DNA from: Apodemus sylvaticus
Lineage: Eukaryota; Chordata; Mammalia; Rodentia; Muridae
Assembly: GCF_947179515.1 (NCBI RefSeq)
Contig: NC_067495.1
Location: 27,047,913 to 27,111,912 of the forward strand
Direction of reading: 5' to 3'
DNA: 64,000 nt
In this document: positions 34,871-45,441 of the stretch, one piece after another
Position numbering within the stretch: the first letter of the stretch is position 1
Layout of the letters: the number at the start of each line of letters is the position of its first letter
Program-made: the position numbers and the translations under genes
The notes under the pieces: model-generated
The model's input: the letters and a program-made list of their open reading frames with translations, nothing else
Database searches by the model: none
Told to the model about the DNA's origin: nothing

Positions 34871-35423
34871 CCTCTCCAACACCTGCTGTCTCCTGAATTT
34901 TTAATCTTAGTCATTCTGACTGGTGTAAGGTGAAATCTCAGGGTTGTTTTGATTTGCATTTCCCTAATGACTAATGAAGTTGAGCATTTTTTAAGATGCT
35001 TCTCCGCCATCCGAAGTTCTTCAGGTGAGAATTCTTTGTTTAACTCTGTACCCCATTTTTTAATAGGGTTGTTTGGTTTTCGGGAGTCTAACTTCTTGAG
35101 TTCTTTATATATATTGGATATTAGCCCTCTATCTGATGTAGGATTGGTGAAGATCTTTTCCCAATTTGTTGGTTGCCGATTTGTCTTCTTGATGGTGTCC
35201 TTTGCCTTACAGAAACTCCAGTTGTGTTGAGTACAGTCTCTTGTAGTAAGATCTGATGATTTTTTGGATTTCCTCAGTTTCCGTTGTTATATCTCCCTTT
35301 TCATTTCTGAGTTTGTTAATTTGGATACTTTCTCTGTGCCCTTTGGTCAGTCTGGCTAAGGGTTTATCTATCTTGTTGATTTTCTCAAAGAACCAGCTCC
35401 TGGTTTTGTTGATTCTTTGTATG

Positions 35424-36489
35424 GTTCACTTTGTTTCTACTTGATTGATTTCGGCCCTGAGTTTGATGATTTCCTGCCTTCTGCTCCTCCTCGGTAAAAT
35501 AGCTTCTTTTTGTTCCAGGGCTTTCAGGTGTGTCATTAAGCTGGTAATGTATGCTCTCTCCATTTTCTTTTTGGAGGCACTCAGGGCTATGAGTTTTTCT
35601 CTTAGCACTGCTTTTATTGTGTCCCATAGATTTGGGTATGTTGTGTCTTCATTTTCATTGTGTTCTAAAAAGTCTTTAATTTCTTTATTTATTTCTTCCT
35701 TGACCAAGGTATCATTGAGTAGAATATTGTTCAGTTTCCACGTGTATGTGGCTTTTCTGTTGTTTTTGTTGCTATTGAAGACCACTTTTACTCCATAGTG
35801 ATCTGATAGGAGGCATGGGACTGGTTCGATCTTCTTACATTTGTTGAGGTCTGTCTTGTGACCAATTATATGGTCGATTTTGGAGAAGGTACCATGAGGT
35901 GCTGAGAAAAAGATATATTCTTTTCCTTTAGGATAGAATGTTCTATATATATATCTGTTAAATCTAATTGGTCCAAAGCTTCAATTAGTTTCATTGTGTC
36001 CCTGTTTAGTTTCTGTTTTCCTGATCGGTCCATTGAGGAAAGTTCAGTGTTGAAGTTGCCCACAATTATTGTGTTAGGTGCAATGTGTGCTTTGAGCTTT
36101 AATAAAGTTTCTTTTACGAAAGAGGGTGCCCTTGCATTTGGAGCATAGATGTTCAGGATTGAGGGTTCTTCTTGTTGTATTTTTCCTTTGACCAGCAAGA
36201 AGTGTTCCTCAGAGTCTCTTTTGATGACTTTGGGTTGAAAGTCAATTTTACCTGATATTAAAATGGCTACTCCAGCTTGTTTCCTGAGACCATTTGCTTG
36301 TAAAATTGTCTTCCAGCCTTTTACTCTAAGGTAGTGTTTGTCTTTGACCCTGAGGTGTGTTTCCTGTACGCAGCAAAGTGTAGGGTCCTGTTTACGTATC
36401 CAGTCAGTTAGTCTATGTCTTTTTATTGGGGCATTACGTCCATTGATGTTAAGAGATATTAAGGAATAGCGATTGTTACTTCCTGTCAT
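35424..36489 (-). pseudogene. L1 ORF2 endonuclease region, broken
   Basis: It begins MTGSNNRYSLISLNINGRNA 60 nt after ORF1, the normal arrangement. The frame at 35866-36489 (207 codons) shows NINGRN, the catalytic QETHL and an altered catalytic box GNFNTELSSMDR, where the family has GDFN: Asp to Asn, codon at 36055-36057. A run of TA repeats near 35945 then shifts the frame, and the next segment (35426-35785) ends in a stop after INQVETK. Loss of the Asp should abolish nicking. The reverse transcriptase that would follow is deleted. Confidence 0.88.
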
Positions 36490-36549
36490 TTTTTGACGTT
36501 ATTTTTTAAATTTGATTGCTTAACTTCTTTTGGGTTTGATGAAAGGTTA

Positions 36550-37769
36550 CTATCTTGCTTTTTCCAGGGTGAAGTTTCCCTCCTTGTATTGGTGTTTTTC
36601 TCCTATTATCCTTTGTAGGGCTGGGTTTGTGGATAGATATTGGGTAAACTTGGTTTTGTCATGGAATATCTTAGTTTCTCCATCTACGGTGATTGAGAGT
36701 TTTGCTGGATATAGTAGTTTTGGCTGGCCTTTGTGTTCTCTTAGAGTCTGCATGAGATCTGCCCAGGATCTTCTAGCCTTCATAGTCTCAGGTGAAAAGT
36801 CTGCTGTGATTCTGATAGGTCTTCCTTTATATGTTACTTGGCCTTTTTCTCTTACTGCCTTTAATATTCTTTCTTTGTTTAGTACATTTGGTGTTTTCAT
36901 TATTATGTGACAGGAAATATTTCTGTTCTGGTGCAGTCTGTTTGGAGTTCTGTAGGCTTCTTGTATATTCATGGGCATCTCTCTCTTTAAGTTAGGGAAG
37001 TTTTCTTCCATAATTTTATTGAAGATATTTGCTGGCCCTTTAAGTTGTAAATCTTCACTCTCATCTATGCCTATAATCCTTAGGTTTGGTCTTCTCATTG
37101 TATCCTGGATTTCCTGGATATTTTGGGTTACAAGCTTTTTGCATTTTGCATTTTCTTTGACTGTTGAATCCATGGTTTCTATGGAATCTTCAGCATCTGA
37201 GATTCTTTCTTCTATCTCTTGTATTCTGTTGTTGATATTTGCATCTATGTCCCTTGATTTCTTCCCAAGGCTTTCTATCTCCAAAGTTGTCTCCCTTTGA
37301 GTTTTCTTAGTTGTTTCTACTTCTGATTTTAGATCCTGGATGGTTTTGCTTAGCTCCTTCACTTGCTTGTTTGTGCTTTCCTGTAATTCTTTAAGAGATT
37401 TTTGTGTTTCCTCTTTCATGACCTCAGTCTGTTGACCAAAGTTCTCCTGTATTTCTTTAAGTGGTTTTTTTTTTTTTGTTTGTTTGTTTCCTCCTTGTTG
37501 GCTTTTGTATTCTCCTGGATTTCTTTCAATGATTTTTGTGTTTCCCTTGCAAGGGCTTCTAACTTTTGATCCATTTTCTCCTGAATTTCTTTAAGTATGT
37601 CCTTCATGTGTTCCTGTACCAGCATCATGACCAGTGATTTTAAATCCCAATCTTGTTTTACTGGTGTGATGGGGTATCCAGGACATGTTGGTAGAGGAGA
37701 ATTGGGTTCAGATGTTGCCATATTGCCTTGATATCTGTTAGTGATGTTCCTGCGTTTGCCTTTTGCCAT
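36550..37769 (-). pseudogene. L1 ORF1, one frameshift
   Basis: It encodes the trimeric RNA-binding chaperone ORF1p. The N-terminal frame (37416-37769, 117 codons) starts MAKGKRRNITNR and includes repeated KSLKEIQE-type coiled-coil heptads. The second frame (36550-37419, 289 codons) carries the remaining coiled coil, the RRM (NLRIIGIDESEDLQLKGPAN) and the C-terminal domain (VREKGQVTYKGRPIRITADF). The frames differ; an A11 run (T11 on the plus strand at about 37466-37476) is the probable slippage site. The combined length, about 400 codons, is slightly above the usual 350-370 and fits extra coiled-coil repeats. Apart from the frameshift it is well preserved. Confidence 0.88.
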
Positions 37770-38170
37770 CTAGTTCTCACTGGTGTTAGTTGGTCTTGTC
37801 AATGCTGGACTCACCAGTGCAAGCTGCCCCTTCCCAGGTGGCCTCTGGTGCACAGCTTACCTCCTGCACTGCCTGGAGACAGGGTGCTGTTGGCCAGGCT
37901 GTTCAGATCCTGAAGCAGACACCTGAAGGCTCCCGCTGGGGCCTGCCGGATTCACTGGAGCACACTGACTTCTCCCCGCTGTCTGCCCAGAAGCCCCTCT
38001 TGCCTCTTGCAGGACCTGGAGATGTGGTGTTGCCGCCCAGGCTGATCTGGATCCGGAAGTGAAGAGATCTGAGTGTTCCTGCCAGAGGCCTCAGGACTGG
38101 AACCCAAGCTCTGTGCCACCGGAGCTCCCAGACTGCTTCTGGGTGTGCACCGGGTCTCCTGCACTTCCTC
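37770..38170 (-). promoter_or_regulatory. L1 5' UTR (non-monomeric part)
   Basis: A GC-richer segment upstream of ORF1 with CTGCC/CCAGG-rich sequence. Only about 400 bp remain before the TSD, so few or no tandem promoter monomers are kept. It would drive transcription leftward, through ORF1. Confidence 0.65.
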
Positions 38171-38296
38171 GATCAAACTTTTAATATGTAAAAATTGTGG
38201 GACTTTGAAAGCAATTTAGATCTTGGGGATGAATAAGAAAGTAAGGGTTGAGGCTAATAGTGATGTGTTTGTGTGTCAAGTTGACAAAGGGTCAAT

Positions 38297-38549
38297 TGTA
38301 CTGGCTAGTTTTGTGTGACAAACTTGCTATAAGGAAGCAAGCTGACCAAACCAGAGGAAGCAAGTCAGTAAGAAACAGCCCTTCATGGTCCCTGCATCAG
38401 CTCCTGCCTCCTGACCTGCTTGAGTTCCAGTCCTGACTTCCTTTGGCGATGAACAGCAGTGTGGAAGTGTAAGCTCAATAAACCCTTTCCTCTCCAACTT
38501 GCTTCTTGTTCATGGTGTTTGTGCAGGAATAGAAACCCTGGCCAAGACA
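38297..38549 (+). repeat. LTR-like unit, copy 2 (right end of composite)
   Basis: It starts TGTACTGGCTAG and ends CCAAGACA, in the same orientation as copy 1. A central block matching about 32734-32885 of copy 1 is missing, so it is 253 bp. It retains AATAAA (AAGCTCAATAAACCCTTT). If it is the 3' LTR, the expected short TSD is not convincing (TCATG before copy 1, CAATG after copy 2). Confidence 0.65.
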
Positions 38550-38744
38550 CAATGAGAGAAAGGACAGAGCACAAAAGAGGGCTAGGGGGCCAGAAATATC
38601 CTTCAGATGCAGCCAAACTTCTCTAATAGCCTTCACTTCATACAATTTCCAAATATCCTCAAATAACACCATCAACTGGGAATCAAACATTCATCACATG
38701 AGCCCATGGGAGACACTTCACATTTAAACACTAGCAGCTGTATA

Positions 38745-39124
38745 CAGGTAAAGCTCCATGACATTTTTCTGGGAAATAATCTTTTTCAATATGGCCCCAA
38801 AGAGCACAGGTCTTAAAGCAAAAATAAACAGCATTGTATTAATTGATAAAGTCCAGCAGAGGAATAGAGGTGAGGAAAGACCTCCACAGAATGAGAGAAA
38901 ATATGTGTAAAGTATTCATCTGGCAAGAGATTAATATTCATAATGTACAGAGAATTTAAAAAGCTCAATAGTAATAATTCATGTCTTAAAAAATGGGGCA
39001 AGTATATGAAAGAAGACTTTTACAAATAAAGACATAGAAATGGTCAATGCATATATAAAAATGCTCATAATTCATACTCTGAGGAAATCTCAATGAAATA
39101 ACGATGAATGAGCCATAATGAAAC
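38745..39124 (+). mobile_element. Ancient mammalian L1 ORF2, left part
   Basis: ATCTGGCAAGAGATTAATATTC, then CAGAGAATTTAAAAAGCTCAATAG, AAAAAATGGGGCAAG and GAAGACTTTTACAAATAAAGAC follow old mammalian L1 ORF2 (L1M-type) in order. It is interrupted by the LTR-like unit at 39125. Confidence 0.75.
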
Positions 39125-39520
39125 TGTACTGGCTGTTTTTTTGTGTCAACTTGACACAAGCTGGAGTTATCACAGAGAAGGGAGCTTCAGTTGGGGAAGT
39201 GCCTCCAGGAGATCCAGCTGTGGGGCATTTTCTCAATTAGTGATCAAGGGGGGAGGGCCCCTTGTGGGTGGTACCATCTCTGGGCTGGTGCTCTTGGGTT
39301 CTATAAGAGAACAGGTTGAGCAAGCCAGGGGAAGCAAGCCAGTAAGGAACATCCCTCCATGGCCTCTGCATCAGCTCCTGCTTCCTGACCTGCTTGAGTT
39401 CCAGTCCTGACTTCCTTTAGTGATGAACTGCAATGTGGAAGTGTAAGCTCAATAAACCCTTTGCTCGCCAACTTGCTTCTTGGTCATGATGTTTGTGCGG
39501 GAATAGAAACCCTGACTAGA
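39125..39520 (+). repeat. LTR-like unit, copy 3 (solo)
   Basis: About 396 bp, very similar to 32711-33109 along its whole length, including CTATAAGAG and AATAAA. It starts TGTACTGGCTG and ends near GACTAGA, where the terminal AAGACA is altered. It lies inside an ancient L1, consistent with a solo LTR. Confidence 0.8.
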
Positions 39521-40045
39521 GTAGATTTTATGAAATATATGAGACATGTTGGTGAAGATATGTTTAAAAGAGACCAACTGAGCATTGTTGATGGCCTGTA
39601 AATTGCTATGGTCATTATACAAAACAGTATAAAGGAACATTAAAAGCTTTTTTAAAAAGAACAGAATTAATGCACCATCTTATTTTTATCATTTTTGGGT
39701 ATATATAAAAAGGAAATTAGATCAATATGCTAAGGCAATATTTGTATTTCATTATATATAACAGCCAAAATATATAAACAAACCAAGTGCCTATCAACAG
39801 ATGAATGGCTAAAGAAAATATAATATGTATATACAATGAAAGTTATTCAGTCTTTAAAAGGAAAAAACTTTGTAATTTGAAATAACATGGACCATCCTGG
39901 AATAAATTGTGCTAGGTAAAATAAACTAGATTTAGAGAGTGCTGCCTAATCTAATCTTACTTCTATATAAAACCTTAGAAAATTGAAATCATAGAAGTAG
40001 ACAGTAAAATATTAAGCATTTAATGAAGACATGGAGAAGGACCCA
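39521..40045 (+). mobile_element. Ancient mammalian L1 ORF2, right part
   Basis: ATGTTGGTGAAGATATG, GGGTATATATAAAAAGGAAAT, ACAGATGAATGGCTAAAGAAAA and TTGAAATCATAGAAGTAGACAG match old mammalian L1 3' ORF2 and 3' UTR in order, continuing 38745-39124. This shows that the LTR-like unit inserted into an existing L1. Confidence 0.75.
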
Positions 40046-40134
40046 GTTGGAAGTCATTGATGAAAGGATATAAAAATTCCAGATAGAACGGAAAATTGAA
40101 TTTTGTGATTTTTGCATAGCAACATGGCTACATC

Positions 40135-40136
<2 letters not shown>

Positions 40137-40189
<53 letters not shown>
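40137..40189. repeat. (AT)26 microsatellite
   Basis: Pure AT repeat, self-complementary and able to extrude as a cruciform. Confidence 0.95.
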
Positions 40190-40190
<1 letters not shown>

Positions 40191-40860
40191 CCCCCTGACA
40201 CTATTAATGGTACTCTGTTATGCTTGCAGACAAGATACTAGCATAATTGTCCTCTGAGAGGCTCTACCCAGCTGTTGATTGAAACAGATACAGAGACTCA
40301 CAACCAAACCTTAGATGGAGTCCAGGAGAGAAGGATTGAGAGACCCAAAATGGATAGGAACTCCACAGGAAGAACAACAGAGTCAAGTAAACTAGACCCT
40401 TGGAGACTCACAGGGACTGAACCAGCAACCAAGGAGAAAGAATGGGATGGTCCTAGCCAGGGGCGGGGCGGGGGGGGGGGGGAGGGCACCTGCTCATAAG
40501 TAGCAGATGTGCAGCTTGGTCTTCATAAAGGCTCTCCAAAACCTAGAGACAGGCTTTCACTGATTTTTTTGCCTGCCTATGGATCCCTTTCTACTACTTT
40601 CTACTAACTGGGCCACTTTGTCTGGTTACAGTGAGCTAGGATGTGCCTAGTACTGAAATGACTGATGTGTCTGAGAAGTGGTGGTGGGGATGGGCAGTAA
40701 TAACCAGGGGAGGTTCCCTGTCTCGGAAGAGAAGAGAAGGTGGGAATGGGGAGGAACTATGAAAGTAGGGACTGGGAGGAAGGGGGCTGATATTGAGATG
40801 TAAAATGAATGAATAGATAGACAGATAAAGAAATAAATTTAAACAAATTAAAATTAAAAA
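40190..40860 (+). mobile_element. L1 3' UTR fragment (older rodent lineage)
   Basis: ACTCTGTTATGCTTGCAGAC, CTCTGAGAGGCTCTACCCAG, GGATAGGAACTCCACAGG, GTAGCAGATGTGCAGCTTGG and a terminal ATGTAAAATGAATGAATAG are successive landmarks of an older rodent L1 3' UTR. It includes a G-rich run, GGGGCGGGGCGGGGGG, at about 40461. No ORF2 is kept. Confidence 0.75.
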
Positions 40861-41995
40861 TATGAATTTTTATATAAATATGAAAAACAATTTTAATGCT
40901 ATTGTCAGTCATACTGCTCAGGACTCTGGTTGTTTAAGGGGCAGGAAGTGTGGATATGAGGAGTGTTGAGGCACCAACTGAAAGTCACTGAACTAAGTAT
41001 CTCTCCCTTAGATCTTTCTAGGTTTTTAAAAACTCTAATTCTGACAGAGTCTTTTATATTAAAACATCTAAAATACAGTATATATTAAAATATTTCTGTT
41101 CATTCAATATGAAATTTAATGAACTAAAATTTAAGCTATGTTATCTGGTTTCTATAAAAATACGGTACTAAATTTCAAATAACTCACAAAAGTATTTGTG
41201 AGCAAAAAATGGATATGATAATTATCTTGATTTATTCATCCAATGTTGTATGTGCATAATTGGTCAAAACATTACACTGTACCTATAAGTATATAGATTT
41301 GTGATTTGCCAATCAAAGCTAATATGAATAATCAAAGGGTTTATTTTAAGTTCCAAAGACTGAAATAATAAGATAGTAATGAAATATAAGCCAAATCATA
41401 TTATATTTCCAAATGATTACATTTAATTAGGATATTCAAAAAGGGACTCTCCAAATCCAGTGTTCTGATGGGGAAAAAGGTCTGTGAGAATAAGAAGAGG
41501 GTCCTTTTGGAAGGCAAAGTACAAGTTAACCATTTGATTTATTATGCTCCACTGAGCAATGACCAGATTACAGAAGATTCGTTTGATTAAAGAATTTGGC
41601 ACACAGACAAGTGTGTTAAAACAATCATAACTAATTTTCATTCAGAAGTAATGAGATTGCCTAAAACTTGTGTCAATTTCCAAAGCCAAACAACAAGAAA
41701 TATTATAAACCACTTGAATAAAACTAGGATCGCAAAAAGGTTGTAAAATCATAGACTCTGAAGAGTCTCTGGAGAGCATCAAATGATGAGGAATCTTTTG
41801 ATCAGAAGATGAAATATTTTCCTAAGAGAAAAGAACGGAGAAAATTAGTCAGAATTGAATGGTTATGATGACCACATGTTAGGTTCCTAGTAAATTGAAA
41901 ATTAAGGACCTTCATAGTTCTTGAAGAAACATTTCTTCTCTAAAAAAGGAATCATTTAGTTAAAGAAACTGTGTGTGTGCATGCAGGTGTATATA

Positions 41996-42086
<91 letters not shown>

Positions 42087-42757
42087 ATAATGTGATACAG
42101 TCATTATACAACACAGTATGAAGGGACAAATTTTTTAAAGAACAGAATTAGTTTTCTGTTCTTTTATATACAAAAGAACATCTATAATTCCAAATTCCAA
42201 AGAATATATAATTCCAAAATTGACACAGGTTATCAGGATACTTCCAAAAAGCCTACTGTGTTATCTGTCTATGGGTCTCTGAGTTTTTAATCAATGCATG
42301 AATTTAAGTTTAGTTAAATATATTCCATTTTGTCATTTAAATAGCTACATTGTGATCTTCTGTATAGTATGTACTATTAGTCATCTATGTCACAGCATAC
42401 ACTGATTTCTACTTATATTTATAATGAAATATGTAGTTCTCTTTATTCATACAACCTTCCAAATACATTATTGTCACAGTTTTTTTTACTTTATACAAAT
42501 ATGTATCACCTTATCATTGAACAAGCTAAATCAACTTATGCTGTCTAGGTCTGTTACTATAATTTCCCTGGCCTTCACAGGGAGGAGAAAACATTCTACC
42601 TGCTTATCAATGGAGAATTTAATGAGCCCATTATTTATTGCCCTTTTTAAGCCATTAAAGAAAGACTTAAGGTTTTCTTACTCTTTGTGCCATCATGTGT
42701 TACAAATTAATGCAACTTTAACAATTCTAGATTCTATTTTTATGAAGAAATGTAGTA
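40861..42757. other. Unassigned AT-rich sequence
   Basis: No gene recognised. A stretch near 42095-42165 (CAGTCATTATACAACACAGTATG) resembles 39612-39640 and may be another scrap of ancient L1. The microsatellite inside is listed separately. Confidence 0.4.
41970..42088. repeat. Compound (TG)(TA)(TG) microsatellite
   Basis: GTGTGTG, then (AT)n, (TATA)n and a long (GT)n block, about 119 bp in total. Confidence 0.95.
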
Positions 42758-42905
42758 TGTCTAGCAAGATGGCTCAGCAGGTAAAGGTGTTTGACATCAA
42801 GCTTAGTGACCTACATGTTCAAAGGAGGGAACCAAATACTGAAAGTAGTCTTCTGACCTCTATGCCTGTGTTCTGCTTCTCCACAACGTACACAATAAGT
42901 ACATA
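42758..42905 (+). mobile_element. B3-type SINE, degenerate
   Basis: AGCAAGATGGCTCAGCAGGT...CATCAAGCTTAGTGACCTACATGTTC matches the B3 head (AAGATGGCTCAGCAGGTAAAGG...CCAAGCCTGACGACCTGAGTTC). The 170-codon frame at 42424-42936 runs across it and is not a gene. Confidence 0.7.
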
Positions 42906-43455
42906 CAAGCTATATACATTTGTAAAGAGTTGCTGAACACATTTTATCTTTTAAATCAAGTCATTTTAATCTAATTTGCTCACAAATCAAAACACTGCCC
43001 AGTAAGCTTGAGGAAACCATTAATACATTTTATTTCATAGATTATTTTATCAATGAGTGATATCACCCATCACTATATAATCTGAACACTCTAATTATAT
43101 ATATGAAAAGTATAAAATACTTCCTAATTCAGTTTCTTTTATTAACTAAATATTTAAATTACCATTTGTTATTGTTCATGCAAAATAAGGCTAACATTGT
43201 AGAAATAACATACTTCTACTGGAAACAATGGGAAAGGGGCAAGCTATGAAGAGATACTCAAGTGTTCACGGGAGATTATGTCATATAAACTACTTTTAAA
43301 TATATAATAACATTCTCTACTTGATAGTTCAAATCATGGGCTACTAGTTTGTTAGGGAAATTGGACTGTTTTATATTGACAGATATTAATTCTCTCAATT
43401 AGATTAATTTGTCTATAACTCACACATCATAACTTCTTTAAAATGCATAATTTCA

Positions 43456-43652
43456 GGGGCAGGAGAGTTCAGCAGTTAATAGATCTGGTTGCTCTTGCGG
43501 AGGACCTAGGTTCAGTTTCCAGCACCCATGTGGTAGCTCACAACTATCTGTTTCAGAGGATATGATGCTCTCCTCTAGCCTCCACAGGCAACAGACATAC
43601 ACATGTTGCACATACATGCAAGTAAACATTCTTATGCATAAAAATGAATAAA
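43456..43652 (+). mobile_element. B3 SINE
   Basis: GGGGCAGGAGAGTTCAGCAG (head), GGTTGCTCTTGCGGAGGACC, TTCAGTTTCCAGCACCCATG, TGGTAGCTCACAACTATCTG, and a tail ending TGAATAAAG. Confidence 0.85.
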
Positions 43653-43655
43653 GAT

Positions 43656-43862
43656 TGTGGCTGGACATAAGGCTCAGCAGTGAAGTGTACTTGTTCTTTC
43701 AGAGAAACTAGGCCTGATTTCCAGCCCCCACATGACATCTCACAACTGTACATAAACTCCAGTTCTAGAGAATTCAGTGCTCTTTTCTGACCTCTGCAGG
43801 CACCAGGTATGCACAAGGTGAACAGACATACATGAATGCAAAAATACTATACACCTAAAAAA
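43656..43862 (+). mobile_element. Second B3 SINE, directly adjacent
   Basis: GTGGCTGGACATAAGGCTCAGCAGT starts within a few bases of the previous tail. CATGACATCTCACAACTGTAC and CTCCAGTTCTAGAGAATTC follow the B3 order. The tail is A-rich (ACCTAAAAAAATG). Tandem SINEs usually arise by insertion into an existing A-tail. Confidence 0.8.
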
Positions 43863-45441
43863 ATGCACCTTTAAACCTCTCATCTCTTTAAAAAACAACC
43901 TTAAAGTTTTGCATAGATTTTAATGTGTTCACAATGTTGTGCAACTAGCACAGCAATACATTTTAAAATGTTTTATTACTCCTTTTCTAGAACTCTATGG
44001 CCTTCAATAATCACTCCCAAGCTATTAGCCACCCTTTAGCCTCAGACTATCACTAACTCACTTCTTTTATTTTTAATTAGATTATTTATTTACATTTTAA
44101 TGCTATCCCCTTTCTCAGTTTCCCCTCTGGAACCCCCTATCCCATCACCCCTTACCCTGCTTCTATGAGGGTACTGCCCCACCCACCTATCCACTTCTAC
44201 CTCACTGCCCTAGGATTCCCCTAAACTGGGGTTTCAAGCCTTCACAGAACCAAGGGCATCCCCTCCCATTGATGCCAGATAAGGCCCCTTCAGCTCCTTC
44301 AGTCCTTCCCCTAACGACTCCATTGGGGTCCCTGTGCTCAGTCTGATGTTTGGCTGGGAGTATCTGCATCTACCTCTGTATTTGTCAGTTACTAGCAGAG
44401 CCTCTCAGGAGACAGCTATATCAGGCTCCTGTCAGCAAACACTTCTTGGCATCCTCAATAGTGTCTGCGTTTGGTGTGTGCATGTAGGATGGATCCCCAG
44501 GTGTGGCAATCTCTAGATGGCATTTCCTTCAGGCTCTACTCTACTCTTTGTCCATGTATTTACTTTAGACAGGGGCAATTCTGTATTCAAATTTTTAAGA
44601 CAGGTGGGTGGTCCCATCTTCAACCTGGGGATTATGCCTAACCTCTGGATATGATCTTAACAGATTCTCCCTCCCCTTTGTTGGGAGTTAATGTCATTCC
44701 TGTTGGGTTCTGGGAGGCTCTAATGTACCTGGAATATGGGACTTTTTGGTTGCTACCCCCAGTTCCCCATAACCCACCCCCCATGGCTACACAACTGTAT
44801 TCAGTTTCCTGACATCCTGTACATCTCCTCCATCTCCTCACATACCTGATTCTTCCACTCTTCCCCCTCCCTCCTTCTCTTCCTCTCAATTCCTTCTCAT
44901 TCTCTACTTCCCTTGATTGTTTTGTTCCTCCTTCTAAGTAGGACTGAAGCTTCCACTCTTTGGTCTTCCTTCCTCTTGAGCTCCATGTGGTGTGTGAGTT
45001 GTATCATGGGAATTCCACACAGTTTGCCTAATATACACTCATCAGTGAGTGCATACCATGTGTGGTCTTTTTCACTAAGTTACCTAACTCAGGATGATAT
45101 TTTCTAGATCCATCCATTTGCCTAAGAATTTCATAAAGTCATTGTTTTTAATAGACAAGTGGTACTCCATTGTGCAAATTAATCACATTTGCTGTATCCA
45201 TTCCTCTGTTGAGGGACATCTGGGTTGTTTCCAGGTTCTGGCTATTATAAATAAGGCTGCTATGAACATATTGGAGCATGTGTCCGTATTACATGTTGGA
45301 GCATCTTCTGGGTATATGCCCAGGAATGGTACAATTAGGTCTTTAGGTAGTACTATGTCCAATTTTCAGAGGAACCAACAGACTGATTTCGAGAATGGTT
45401 GCACCAGCTTACAATCTCACCAGCAGTGGAGGAGTGTTCCT

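Larger units (their letters stand above)
34157..38170 (-). mobile_element. Young L1 with intact 5' end and internal deletion
   Basis: A minus-oriented L1. From its 5' end: 5' UTR (38170-37770), ORF1 (37769-36550), ORF2 endonuclease region (36489 to about 35230), a deletion of about 1.8 kb that removes the reverse transcriptase, the ORF2 C-terminus (35217-34444) and a short Mus-type 3' UTR. The junction near 35217-35230 joins CAACACAACTGG to AGTTTCTGTAAGGC (sense strand). A 12-bp direct repeat, GATCAAACTTTT, lies at 34145-34156 and 38171-38182. Between the left copy and the L1 A-tail is an extra GTTAGATTCATTTGAGACTT segment (34161-34183). It is inserted in the LTR-like composite. Confidence 0.9.

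Noticed and set aside
35210..35235. Splicing as the origin of the deletion in the 34-38 kb L1
   Set aside because: The junction lies at CTGGA/AGTTTC with no GT-AG pair; a deletion or template jump fits better.
32706..38554. A 5-bp TSD around the LTR-like composite
   Set aside because: TCATG and CAATG differ at two of five positions, so I do not count it as evidence.
42424..42936. A 170-codon plus-strand frame
   Set aside because: It runs from AT-rich DNA into a B3 SINE, and the translation has no recognisable domain.
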